64,000 nucleotides of DNA, taken from NCBI GenBank assembly GCA_001414485.1, contig LLEY01000055.1, positions 124,001 to 188,000 on the forward strand, given 5' to 3'. Source of the DNA: Calycina herbarum. Taxonomy: Eukaryota; Ascomycota; Leotiomycetes; Helotiales; Pezizellaceae. The translations under genes and the position numbers were made by a program. The notes under the pieces were generated by a model. The model saw nothing but the letters and a program-made list of their open reading frames with translations. It was not told the DNA's origin and did not search any database. Positions 22,635 through 33,446 of this stretch are shown here, piece by piece (positions within the stretch are counted from its first letter, which is position 1; each line of letters opens with the position of its first letter).

Positions 22635-24808
22635 TCATCCTGTGGTCTGGCCGACCAGCCGGCGATGTGGCAGAGACCCTAAGTGATTGGGATTAGAGGG
22701 CGAAGTGACTTCGGAATTGACAGCTGGTGAACCCGGCGAAGGAGTAGAGTGATCGTCGTCATCCTTGCTCTTATTGAAACCAGTTGAGCCTGGGCAGCTA
22801 AAGCAGTCGCCAAACGCAGAATTAGGAGCTGATGTACCTGGCGAGTCGGGGGTTACAGGTCGTCGTGTGGTGGTGGCTGTTGGCGATTTGAAGTCCGGCG
22901 AGAATGGACAGGTAACATTGAAAGTTGGCGCGAAAGGACTGGTGTCTTTGGAGCTGGGTGCAAACGGACTCGTGTGGTTGGAGAAAGGATTTTGTTGAAC
23001 TTCTGCTTTGGTCAAAAAATTATTGAACATGTTATCGTCCAGCACGAGCGATTTCACCAGGTCCCGTATATCCTCGGTCTCTTCTTCTCCGCCACCTATT
23101 AAATCAGGAATGTGTTTTCCGTTGAAAAGTGGAGTGTTGGATTGTCGACGTACAACGCTTGCTCGCCTGACATTTTCCAGGAATTTTCCCTGGTCTTTCA
23201 CCGCTAGGACGCTCATTTGTCGTAAGCGCTGGTAGCCAGTTGGGTTCTTGTTGGCCCATTTTACTAGATCTGCGCACATCTCTTCTAATCCGTGCGTGGC
23301 TTTCCAACCCAGCTCCTTGAAAGCTTTATATGGGTTGGCTGTCACAGAACCTAAGTCGCCAGGTCTTCTTTCGCTCTGCTCGAAGGGAATTTCCATACCA
23401 GTCTCTGCTGCGAATGCGGTGATGATTTCTAGGACGGAATAGCCGGTGCCGGTACCGAGATTGTAGACGTGGTAGTTTCCTGCGTCATCTACGAATCCCT
23501 CGTTGGCATTGGAAGGCACGGCTGATGGTTCCACGAGCTTGTTGATCGCAGCGACATGTCCTTTAGCGAGATCGACGACATGTATGAAGTCGCGAACTCC
23601 ACTTCCATCTTTGGTGTTGTAATCGCTCCCGTAGACAGCCACCTTGCTTCTTCGACGTTGATATGTTTGTAAAACGACTGGCATCAGATTTGAGGGGACT
23701 CCGTTGGGATCCTCTCCGATGAGTCCGGAGGGATGACATCCTGTAGGGTTGAAGTATCTCAGAGCTATTGCTTGCACTTTGTTGTTTGCCATGCACCAGT
23801 CGTCGAGAATTTCCTCATCCATCCATTTCGTGCGACCGTAGGGGTTTGTGAGCAGACCACCTCCATTTCCTCGACCGCCACTGCGCACTGAATCTTCGGA
23901 GATGTAGTTACCGTTACCAGAACCATAGACGACGGCTGATGACGAGAAGACAATGTTCTTGACTTCGAATTCATCGAGAACACTTAAAATATTCAGTAGT
24001 CCACCGACGTTGGTCATGTAGTATTCCAAAGGGATTTTCGCAGATTCTCCCACAGCTTTCAATGCGGCGAAATGTATGACATGGGTGATCTTTCCGGAAG
24101 CAGGCCTGTGGCGGGAGGCTTCCAATGGAGTAGCTGTCTTGTGACTTTGGAAAGCAAGAGAAGCGTTTCGATAAGACTGTCTGGATGCAAGAATCTGGGT
24201 TATCTCTAATTTCGAATGACGGTCGGTGTTATAGGCTTCCAGAATATCGGCCATCTCCCCCCGGTTGCGGATATCGGCCTTGATGAAATGTAGTTGAGGA
24301 TATCTATCGATGGACTCGCCCGCTTTAGGAGGGAGAAAGGAGAGGTAGTATTCTCTTGCAAGGTAATACACTCGTTGGAGAGCTTCGATGTTTGAGTTGC
24401 AGAGATTGTCTACTACGACCACAGACCAGCCTGCTATGAGGAGTTCCAGGGTTGTGTGAGAGCCGATATAGCCACAGCCGCCGGTGACCTGTTTTCGAGA
24501 TCTCGGAGTCAGTTTACTTCCACGAGAAAAACCAGAGAGTAAGAAATCTGGGCTTTACACCTCCTCCTCTATTACTTTAGACGATATGGGACAAGTACAA
24601 AGAGTCTTTGAGCACGTTTAGGAGATTGAAGAATTCGAGTTTCTGATTCTCCCAAAAGTTCTCAAACAATATCTGCAACTGTCCCACAAGTTCCGTAAAT
24701 TCTTCAATATGCATTGAAACAGGAAAAATGCTGACTTACCATGACAACTGGATGGCCTTTGAGCTGGCTCCTCGCTTGGGAGACAATAATTCGATTTTGC
24801 GTATGCAT
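22635..24808 (-). CDS. UDP-glucose 4-epimerase with long C-terminal tail
   Basis: Two exons on the minus strand, 24808-24740 and 24488-22635, about 640 aa, joined by a 251-nt phase-0 intron. Exon 2 opens with the NAD-binding motif VTGGCGYIGSHTTLELL (GxxGxxG). The catalytic triad of the SDR fold is seen in VFSSSAVVYGS and NPYGRTKWMDEE (Tyr about 240, Lys about 244). FNPTGCHPSG, GVRDFIHVVDLAKGHV and YHVYNLGTGTGYSVLEI are standard GalE blocks. It interconverts UDP-glucose and UDP-galactose (Leloir pathway, wall galactans). The mutarotase domain of yeast Gal10 is absent; instead about 200 residues of low-complexity Pro/Ser/Thr sequence follow, with NPF and repeated SPFAP motifs. The N-terminal exon (MHTQNRIIVSQARSQLKGHP) is unusual for GalE but has good splice sites. 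Confidence 0.88.
24625..24715 (-). repeat. Degenerate dispersed-repeat copy inside the epimerase intron
   Basis: GTTTCTGATTCTCCCAAAAG followed by AACAATATCTGCAACTGTCC resembles 35700-35790 and 33750-33805, both in other introns or intergenic DNA. Confidence 0.4.
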
Positions 24809-25679
24809 TTTATCGTATTGTATGTAAGTATCTATTGAAAGGAGTTTTTTCTGTTCTATTTTCTCTCCTGACAGATATCCGGATGGGGAAGCCTTATACC
24901 TCTTCCATGAATCTTCGAGAAGAGGTTGAGCTGAAAGACGCCTGTATGGCGACGTACCAGCCAGGCCCAGACTCCAGACGTCTCCATGTGCAGTGAGGCT
25001 GAAATCGAGCTGTGGATTTCTGGCTATCGTCGTTCGTCATGGAAAACGTCGTCTTCATAGTAAATACTGCTAGTAGACATCTTTACCTAATTGGGTCAAA
25101 GCTATGTTGTGGTTCTTCTCGCCAATTATAACTTGTTGGGCATTAGATTTTGGAGGCTCCGGTTTCTAGCTTCTCCTTGAACCACGATTTGTATTTACCA
25201 AAGACAATGGGGAAACCGACTACCCTCTGTGCTATTTTGGAAGTTATTCTAGCTTCAATGGTTAGATATCGGTTTGTAGACGGCTCTTGACGTTGCCCAT
25301 GTGGGGCTTTTTTGCACTTTCAGGGTTAGCATTTCCACGTGGATGGGAGGAGGGAATGACGTGGAGTGATTGATGTATAACTGTATCTTGAGTGTAGTAC
25401 AGATACATCATTGGGTCTCACAACCTCGTATTTCCTTTCACCGTCAAAGTAGGTAGCGAAGACGAAATTGTCAGCTACCAACGGGCGATATGACGACGCC
25501 CACCAAGGACGCCACCGAAGTTCACCCACTGGCTCCCGACCCCACCAACTAACTATTCTATTTCCCTCCAGGAATTTATGTCTCCTCCCCTCATCTGCAA
25601 CACAATTCTCATTCGCAGTTCACGAACTCTCCTTTCCAAATCGCACCCCCACTATCATCAGACCAGATCCCCAGCAAGC
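24809..25679. promoter_or_regulatory. Divergent promoter region between epimerase and MTHFR genes
   Basis: An 870-bp region between two outward-facing starts. It contains a CACGTG core (CCACGTGG near 25336), about 340 bp before the MTHFR start; CACGTG is the binding core of Cbf1-type bHLH regulators of methionine genes in yeast. Linking it to this gene is inference only. Confidence 0.35.
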
Positions 25680-27650
25680 ATGGAAATGGAGAAAATCACC
25701 GAAAAGATAGCTGCCCTCCCCCAGGGTAGCACCTACTTCTCCCTCGAATTCTTCCCCCCCAAAACAGCTATGGGATCCTCCAACCTCCGCGCCCGTCTCG
25801 ACCGTATGTCCCGCGCCCTCCGTCCCCTCTTCGTAACCGTTACCTGGGGTGCTGGAGGTTCCACCGCGGATAAGAGTTTGGAATTGGCAGAGTTGTGTCA
25901 GAGGGAATTGGGATTGACAACTTGTTTGCATCTCACTTGCACAAACATGAGTCGGGAATTGGTCGATCGGGCGTTGGAGGACGCAAAGGCGTTGGGAATT
26001 AGGAATATTCTTGCCCTGAGAGGGGATCCGCCGAGGAGTGAGGAGTATGCAGATGGGAAGGGTACAACGGAGGGAGAGGAGTTTGTTTGGGCGGTGGACT
26101 TGGTGAGGTATATCAGGAAGGTTTATGGGGATTATTTCTGCATTGGAGTTGCTGCGTATCCCGAGGGACATGCGGATGAGGGTCACCCTGAGGGCCAGAG
26201 TTTGGAGCATGATTTACCATACTTGGTGGAGAAGACGAAGGCGGGGGCGGATTTCATTATGACGCAGTTGTTTTTCGATGTCGAGGCTTATGATTCCTTT
26301 GAGAAGAGGTTGAGGGAGCATGAGAGTGGGACCTTCAAGACGATTCCCATTATCCCTGGTATGATGCCGATTCAGAGCTACCAAATGATCAAACGAACGA
26401 CGAAATTGAGCCATGCGAGGTTACCAAAGGATATCCTTGAGAGGTTGGAGCCCATAAAGGGAGACGATGAGAGTGTTAAGAAATGCGGAGTCGACATACT
26501 CACGGAAATCGTCACACATATCAAAGAGGAGAAATCCCCTGGTCCAAGAGGTTTCCACTTCTACACTCTCAATCTCGAAAAAGCAGTGTCATTTATCCTC
26601 GAACGCACGAACCTGATACCCTCCGTTCCTTCCGATACCGAAACCGCAATCCTCGATGCTCCCCTCCAAACCCTAAGTATCAATGGCTCCCTACGCCGCC
26701 CTAGTTCAATCGGTTCAGACCCTCACAACCGAATTATTATCAACGAACCCCACACCTCGAACCCCGACTTCGAAACCACCGCCTCAGAAGCTGGTATCGC
26801 CGCCCGCGCAATCAATACCCGCGCCAACACCCTTGCAATCTCAGAAGGCGAAGGCTCTCTCGGCCGCGAAGCAACCTGGGATGACTTCCCCAACGGCCGA
26901 TGGGGAGACGCCCGATCCCCCGCCTACGGAGAAATAGATGGCTACGGTGTCTCCCTCCACATGTCCGTAAACCAAGCCATAAAACTCTGGGAATACCCCG
27001 TGACCACAAGCGACATAACATCTCTCTTCATTCGACACATTGAAGGCTCCATCCCCTCCCTTCCCTGGAGCGAAGAAGGCCTCAATGAGGAAACCAACAC
27101 TATAAAACCCCAGTTGTTAGCTTTAAATAAGAAAGGCTGGTGGACAGTAGCTTCGCAACCAGCTGTTAACGGAGTCCGTTCTTCAGACCCTATCTTCGGA
27201 TGGGGACCTAAGAATGGTTTCGTCTTCCAGAAAGCATTCGTAGAACTCTTCATTCCATCCTCCGCCTTCAAAACACTCCACGCAAAACTCACATCCCCCG
27301 CTCTCGCACCACTAGTCTCATTCTACGCCTCCAATGCTGCGGGAGAACTCCTTCAATCCTCTGACCCTAACAATCTTAATAAAGAAGAATCCTCTACCAA
27401 TGCAGTAACATGGGGAGCCTTTCCTGGAAAGGAGATTATCACTCCTACTATCATTGAGGAAGTGAGTTTCCGTGCTTGGGCAGAGGAGGCTTTTGGTATT
27501 TGGGGTGAGTGGGAGAGGGTTTATGGAAGGGGGAGCGAGAGTCAGAAGTTACTTGAACAAGTCAGGGGGGATGTGTGGTTGGTTAATGTTATTCATCATG
27601 GGTTTGTGGAGAAGGAGGGGTTGTGGGATCTGTTGCTTGATGAGAACTGA
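25680..27650 (+). CDS. Methylenetetrahydrofolate reductase
   Basis: Intronless, 656 aa, the normal eukaryotic length. It reduces 5,10-methylene-THF to 5-methyl-THF for methionine synthesis. The N-terminal catalytic FAD TIM barrel (about 1-310) shows TYFSLEFFPPKTAMGSSN, FVTVTWGAGGSTADKSLELA, CLHLTCTNMS, IRNILALRGDPPRSEEY, FCIGVAAYPEGHADEGHPEG and ADFIMTQLFFDVEAYDSFEK. A variable linker follows. The C-terminal regulatory domain has DDFPNGRWGDARSPAYGEID, PAVNGVRSSDPIFGWGPKNG, STNAVTWGAFPGKEIITPTI and DVWLVNVIHHGFVEKEGLWD. The SLEFFPPK and WGAGGSTA forms look closer to the second fungal paralogue (yeast Met12 type) than to Met13, without certainty. I chose MEMEKITEKI as the start; the upstream in-frame extension to 25578 is not conserved in character. 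Confidence 0.93.
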   Translation: MEMEKITEKIAALPQGSTYFSLEFFPPKTAMGSSNLRARLDRMSRALRPLFVTVTWGAGGSTADKSLELAELCQRELGLTTCLHLTCTNMSRELVDRALEDAKALGIRNILALRGDPPRSEEYADGKGTTEGEEFVWAVDLVRYIRKVYGDYFCIGVAAYPEGHADEGHPEGQSLEHDLPYLVEKTKAGADFIMTQLFFDVEAYDSFEKRLREHESGTFKTIPIIPGMMPIQSYQMIKRTTKLSHARLPKDILERLEPIKGDDESVKKCGVDILTEIVTHIKEEKSPGPRGFHFYTLNLEKAVSFILERTNLIPSVPSDTETAILDAPLQTLSINGSLRRPSSIGSDPHNRIIINEPHTSNPDFETTASEAGIAARAINTRANTLAISEGEGSLGREATWDDFPNGRWGDARSPAYGEIDGYGVSLHMSVNQAIKLWEYPVTTSDITSLFIRHIEGSIPSLPWSEEGLNEETNTIKPQLLALNKKGWWTVASQPAVNGVRSSDPIFGWGPKNGFVFQKAFVELFIPSSAFKTLHAKLTSPALAPLVSFYASNAAGELLQSSDPNNLNKEESSTNAVTWGAFPGKEIITPTIIEEVSFRAWAEEAFGIWGEWERVYGRGSESQKLLEQVRGDVWLVNVIHHGFVEKEGLWDLLLDEN

Positions 27651-28082
27651 AAAGCTCTAAAAATGGGAATTGAAAAGCTTTGAGTCGGGGATGGGGATGT
27701 GATTTCTAAAAATGCTATGCGATGAGATAGCTGTCGTGGTATTTGAAGGCGTTGAACTTGTAAGATCTTATTACAGAGGTCCGTGGTATTTGCTTTGCAT
27801 AGCGAGGGTTAGTAGATTGATAAATGGTAATTCAAGGAAGCTTCGCGGCGAGTTCTTCTTCTCTGTTCCCTTTGATTTCCTCGACTCTGGTTCCTGTATT
27901 TTTTCGGGTGTCATTGCATTCACTGTCGGAGTTTCCGGCAATAACTCTGTTGACATTTATTTTTCCGAATCATTAATCCTTTGTAGTTAATTGAGATATA
28001 CTTGAAAGTGACGAGAAAGGTGCTCGCAAAGGCCGAGTAAAGGACTAGAACATTCTCCCGGTATTAACTTGAAGTCTTTTTA

Positions 28083-28385
28083 ATGAATGTGAGATGAATA
28101 GCTACATGTTGTGAGCGGACTGGTGTGTTTAAGAGAACACCTCGCAAACTCCGGAATTCCATTTTCGTATACAGCAGGCAGTGAGGAGTCGACGACATAG
28201 GTGATGAACATCTGATGAATGGCTACAGTTTGCAATTGGCCAAGTTTGTCCAAGGAAATCAAGAATTCTTAGGAAACTATACTTTGCTTGAACTGGAGTC
28301 ACTAGAAATTTAAGGCTAAAGTCTTGGAATACTAAAAAGTCAGGGAATCCATTTCGGTAGGCAACTGATAGTGAGCCGGTCAATT
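28083..28385 (+). repeat. Diverged tandem repeat
   Basis: AGATGAATAGCTACATGTTG and TTCCATTTTCGTATACAGCAGG in the first unit recur in modified form (TGATGAATGGCTACAGTTTG; ATCCATTTCGGTAGGCAACTG) about 125-180 bp later. Confidence 0.5.
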
Positions 28386-29269
28386 CAGACTTGGGTACTA
28401 AGATAATATTTAAGAATAGTTAGAATAATAGAGTTAATAACTTATTCTTCCAGAGCTCTTTGTTAGTAAATAGTAGCGATTATGTATCTTATATAGATAC
28501 TCGTATTTATTTAATATAGATAATCGAGAATATCTAGAAAAATCGAAATAGATAAAGAAACTTCAGCGCTCTTTGAAAGTAGACAGTATAAGATACTTAA
28601 CAAAACATTTATTTACCTGAATTAAATAAGATAATTTTAGAAATATCGCCCATTATGATCGTCGAATAATCACCACTTGTCTCGGGATTTTGAGGCTAGT
28701 ACTCTTAGTACCAAATAAGCATCGCATGACTTATATTTATCTAAATTTCTTTGGACAATTAGAAGGCTAAGCATTCTATTGCATCTCGGCTTGACAATTC
28801 AACCTTAGAAAATCTTTGGGCTTGGCTCTGAATTAGAAGAGAGAGGAAGTACAAGGTTAAGGTTAAGACGAAATGAATTTGAATATCGAGAATAGGAAAA
28901 AACGGAGAAGTGTGAGACTTTATAAGTGGCTGCTGAGAGTGTGAGCCATTGATCGGGTATCACGTGTTGAACGAGGTGTCATGAACGGGAAACCCCTTTT
29001 CCTTATGTTGAAGTTCAACCTTCGGGGCAGACGAAAGCCACAGGGAAGAATTCCCGCTCGTTTCTTCCCTAGTTCTTCTTGTTCTAAATTTCTAGAAATC
29101 CTTGCTTATTGACCTAGATAGTTTGGGGTAATTGAGGTTGACTGTTCTAGATATCTCGGTTAATTCTGAATAGTTTCAAGTTTTTAGACCAGTTGGAGGT
29201 TATTCTTTTCAACTTATATCGCAAGGAGTGTAAATTGTGAAAATGGGGGTTTAGTGGAGCACAAGAGAT

Positions 29270-29640
29270 AGAGGAGGGAAGTTGGGAAGAGGGATAGAAG
29301 TTTAACGTTGGGATTTTGGAAGGGTTACCTAGGAGTTTGGGGATTTGGGGTGAAATTTCGAAGGGAAAAGGAAATTTTTCAAAGTCTTCGGGAGAGGCTA
29401 GAGTTTTTGGGAGAGTTTGGGGAGGGCAGACATTCGTAGAAGAGTTTAGGAAACTTCGGACACTTGTAGGAGGCTTTGGAAAGGGATGGGAGTTTGTGGG
29501 AGACTTTGGGAATGGATTCTTGTTTAAGGTGGGCCTAGAGTGGTAGTGTGGAAGGAATGGGGGCTTGGATAAGGCTTTGGAAGGAATCGGGGGTCTTTGG
29601 GAGAGATGTGGACAATTGCGGAGGCTTGGGAAGTGACAGA
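29270..29640 (+). repeat. G-rich block with repeated TTTGGGAGA/GTTTGGGG motifs
   Basis: Many GGG/GGGG tracts on the plus strand in a quasi-repeated frame (GAGTTTGGGG, GGCTTTGGAA, GACTTTGGGAAT). An open frame at 29316-29546 results but is repetitive and domain-free. Confidence 0.4.
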
Positions 29641-29721
29641 GTTTGAGCGAGACCTAGAGAGCGATCGGTACCCAAGGCTCGATTGGTTACTTGCTGTTCG
29701 TAGCTGTCTACTTATCTCTCG

Positions 29722-29808
29722 TTGTTCCAGCTTTTTGGAATAATTCAAAGTGAATATTTTAGAGATTTAGAGCAATTTGGGATAGTAACCTAGGTATTTT
29801 GGAACAAT
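29722..29808 (+). mobile_element. Dispersed MITE-like repeat, best full copy
   Basis: Begins TTGTTCCAGCTTTTTGG and ends TATTTTGGAACAA, so its ends are inverted repeats of about 8 bp (TTGTTCCA/TGGAACAA). Flanks CTACTTATCTCTCG and TCACG are shared with other copies. The reverse complement of 5030-5117 aligns to it without gaps. Confidence 0.6.
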
Positions 29809-30252
29809 CACGTCTTCGAAGAAGTAACCATTCTGCACGGGCATTGTCTATCGCGAGCAGGGGCTACAAGGAAAACTCCCACACGCCCTGGACTCACGCA
29901 CCGGAGATTGTTTCGAAATCTTGGAGCTTGTTGTCAGAGGCTGGATATTTGCTATGATTGGAGTTGAGGGATGTCTTGGGGGTATATCAGCTTGGATTCG
30001 GGGGATGTATGGAGCGTATGCAAGTTTGTTTTTGAATTCGAGGACCGTCTTCAGGTATGGCAGCTTCTTCCTAGGGCTACCGAATCGCAAAAAGCTACTA
30101 CTTGAAATAGATGCCCGGATTTAAGTACAATCTCCTCTTGAGTCGTTTTTTAAAAGTCAATATCCATTACTCCCATTTCTCCTCAAAAGAATTAATCTTA
30201 ATATTATCTCGATTTTCTTTTCTTGTTGTTTTTTTGAATTTGATTCTTAAAA

Positions 30253-30388
30253 CGGTAATTGACAATTTTGTCCCTTAATTAATTTTTTATACCTAAAATG
30301 TCCCTTCTATCTTCGATTTATACCTAATTTATCCCCTAAATTTTTAAGGGACATTTTAGTCACAAATTAAGGGACATTTCAGTCAGTT
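30253..30388 (+). repeat. MULE terminal inverted repeat, left
   Basis: Contains repeated TTAAGGGACATTTTAGTC-like sub-motifs. It pairs with 33302-33437. Confidence 0.88.
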
Positions 30389-30609
30389 AAGACATTTTTT
30401 TCACTCATTCTTTTACTCATACTAAAACACCAAGAAATCAATAAAGAAAGCAAATTTACATATTTCTACACTACCTATAAGGTACTAATTCTTACTTCGT
30501 AAGCTTTTGCGAGATCCCTCTTTAGGTGGAATACTCCAATCCTTTCGCTTACGGCTCTGACTTTTAGTACTCAAATTGACTCCTTAAGGCTCAGGATCGT
30601 CGATTTAAG

Positions 30610-33217
30610 TACTAATTCCACCCTCAATTTCTTCTAGAACTTAAATAACACTGCCTATACTATTCTCGCCCTAAGATGCTGCTTCATCAGCCTCATCCTG
30701 CGGAGCCTCTTGCTCAATAACCTCTCCAACGCCATACAATTGATCTAATACACTAGGCACAAGTCGACGCCCTTCAGCATCTACAGTAGCCTCTCGATTA
30801 GTATAGCACCAATATCCATCAATTATACCCTAACTTGCCCTCGCTCGTCGCTTCTCAATATTACCCTGCCTATTCAAAACTTCTAGGAAGATTCCTAGCC
30901 TAATAAATCGCTCGTTAATCCCTCTACCGCTAGTAGTATTAAATCGTTGTTATACGCGATCTGTAATCAGCTTAGCCTCGCTATCGTCGCTCTCACTTAT
31001 AATTAAGGCCTCGTCAAGCTCAAATGGCTCCTCTTGTTAAATACGAATAGATTCGCTAAAAAAGTCCTCTTCCTCGCTCTCCAAGAAGCCATTGAATTCA
31101 TCTTGTACCCCTTCTTTATCCTCGGTATCCAAATCCTCCTTAAGTAATGTTAAAACTCGGCTTCGGCGATAGGCAGCAATCCTTGTTCGAGTAGTAGGTT
31201 CCTCCTTGTTGTTAATACCCTTAAGAAAGACCTCCTGATCTACGAACTCGTCGTCGCTTGAGTTGCTATCACTCCCATTAATAAATTAAGCCTCTTTTGC
31301 CTTCTACGCACGCCTGTAAGCAGATGGCACTCTAGTATATGTTCTTGAATTATAACCAACTTCTCGGCAATTGTAGCACTTCTGATTTAAAAGTCGATAT
31401 TCTCGGCGGATATGTGCCTTCTTTGGTCGTCTTATGTGGCGCTCTCTCGGTGGTGGTAAAATGCTAGGGGTTGCTTTAAGGTTATTAATCGTAAGAAATA
31501 GCTTAAATGTAGTACTATATGTTGATTGATAATTCGAGAGTAAATAGCTATAGTGGAAGAATTAGACGACGTTGATAGTAAGATACCAGCAATAGGCAAT
31601 TGCATGTAAGCAAGGTGATTGGTAATCCTAGAAAGAGAGGCAAGAGCAAGTACGCTCTTTAAGGTTAACTCGGCAGCGGTGTTTTCTAGGTATAGTAACT
31701 TAGTATACGTCTCTACTAGTAGGAATAACTTTATACTTTCTAGTATACTCTAATCGTTCGAGATAGAGCTTCCACGGCTTATTCGAGACCTCAGTATATT
31801 TAGTAGACTAATAGTAACAAGTATAAAATGTCTTTATAACCTAATCCTATATACCGTCAAGCAATTATATTAGTGGACGATTCCGAATCTCGCTCTATAT
31901 TGAGTTTATACTCTCAACGATATTTGATGTGTTATAGCTGTATCGAGAAAGTCCCTGGCATTTAATTATGTCGTATACTAAGAATATATTAGTCGGAATC
32001 GTAGTAACGTATTCGGAGAGGGTTTTATTAGAGTACTTCTTCTTAAACTTCGCCATCTGAGAAAGAGCCTCTTAGTACGTCTCCTCCTCTTTTGTACGAC
32101 AAAGTCTCCACCACAGCTGCCTAGGCTCCTGGCCATACCGGAAGGCAATATTATCTGTAATATGCTAACAACAAGCTAGAGCGTGAGCCTTCGGAAAGCT
32201 GTACAGGAGTTGCTTTCGTAGGCCCTTTTGGCGGTCACTAATCAACACCCATTTATCGACATCCTCGTATATTACTCGAAGAGTTTGAAAGGCACCTGCC
32301 ATATAACTAAAATACCACTTCTACAACTTCTCGTCTTCCTTTAGTAATAGCGCCTAACAAATCAGCAGAATTTCGTCGTTAGCATCAATTACAATAGTAA
32401 TTACTAATACCATCTTAAACTTTAATCGAGTATATATTGTATCGACTCCAGCAAAGTGGCGTAAATATTTGACGGCATTGCGAAGAGGTCCTAGAGCGAT
32501 AAATATACCCTCAAACTCCTTTATCTCCTCGTTGATCTAAAGGCGTACGTAGTAAGCAGGATCCGAATTCTAGATGCCATTAGTATAATCTAGTAAGAGC
32601 GTAAATGACCTCTTCTCCTCCTCAAGGCTGTCGTTACGTTGCTTTTAGATAGCGTGGTATACCTGACGAGCTAGTATCTCATAAGCTTTGCTATACGACT
32701 TCTCGTTATTAACTAAGTTCTTCGCGTTAAATTTAGGATCTCGATCAATAGAATCGCCGTGGGTTTTAAGGATATATCGTATACTGTTCTTGCCGCGGTG
32801 ATTTATATATGTATTTGTAGGATAATTGTAAGGGGTATAGGCTCGTAGGATAGCGCGATGACTTTTAGTAGAAAGGATGATCTGTAGGTAGAAGTCGTAA
32901 TTCTCTCCCTTACACTTAAGCATAAAGCGCTCTAAATCTGACTTTGTAATCGTATAGGATTCATCTCTATTAAGAAGATAGACGACCGCAGCCTCCTTTG
33001 CTTCCTTAAGAGTAGGCCACTCCTAACCGATTCGCAGAACGCCCTCTGCTGCAAGAGTCTCTCTAATAGCGTCATCTTGTTGTTGTTGTTGCTCAAGTTG
33101 TTGAGATAGTGTACGACGTGGAGCTACTAACGTACGCTGTTTTACCTTCTCTCGATACTTGGAAGGGAGCATATTGTTGGTGATAGTAATAGTAGATAGA
33201 GAGGATAGATGGAACAT
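30610..33217 (-). pseudogene. MULE transposase pseudogene
   Basis: Reading begins near 33217 (MFHLSSLSTITITNNMLPSK) and continues leftward in one frame broken by many in-frame stops, mostly TAG. Recognisable pieces: a DNA-binding-like N-terminus (YDFYLQIILSTKSHRAIL), the MULE core WVLISDRQKGLRKQLLYSFP, then HALACC-stop-HITDNIAFR (the stop sits where Trp is expected, fitting TGG to TAG), a SWIM-like segment CSCLSF..SPCLHAIACC, and a zinc knuckle CYNCREVGYNS. Stops of TGG/CAG/CGA origin fit RIP-type C-to-T change. It is not translatable. Confidence 0.82.
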
Positions 33218-33301
33218 ATTACAAAGGAATAGTAAGTCATAACCTACAGTTTTTATTCACTTAAAAATAGGTGTAAACATATAAGTAAAACAGTGAATGT
33301 T

Positions 33302-33437
33302 GACTGACTGAAATGTCCCTTATTTTATGACTAAAATGTCCCTTAAAAATTTAGGGGATAAATTAGGTATAAATCGAAGATTTAAGGGACATTTTAGGTA
33401 TAAAAAATTAATTAAGGGACAAAATTGTCAATTACCG
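33302..33437 (-). repeat. MULE terminal inverted repeat, right
   Basis: Near-identical inverted copy of 30253-30388. Differences cluster around the CTTCTATC/CTTAAATC and CACAAATT/CATAAAAT positions. Confidence 0.88.
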
Positions 33438-33446
33438 TTCTTAAAA

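Larger units (their letters stand above)
27651..30243. other. Intergenic region with local duplications
   Basis: 2.6 kb with no supported gene. It holds an imperfect duplication around 28083-28385, a purine/G-rich block at 29270-29640 and one full copy of the dispersed ~90-bp repeat (29722-29808). The sequence is AT-rich at 28,390-28,700 but not clearly RIP-mutated. Confidence 0.5.
30253..33437 (-). mobile_element. Mutator-like (MULE) DNA transposon, complete but inactive
   Basis: A 3,185-bp element with inverted termini of about 136 bp, starting CGGTAATTGACAATTTTGTC and ending with its reverse complement. It is flanked by a perfect 9-bp target duplication TTCTTAAAA at 30244-30252 and 33438-33446, the size made by MULEs. 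The repeats differ at only a handful of positions, so insertion is fairly recent or the ends are protected. The interior carries one transposase reading frame on the minus strand with many stops. Confidence 0.88.

Noticed and set aside
15446..27650. Secondary-metabolite gene cluster
   Set aside because: The hydrolase, aminotransferase, epimerase and MTHFR are separated by 0.9-2.5 kb and lack a synthase, transporter or cluster regulator.
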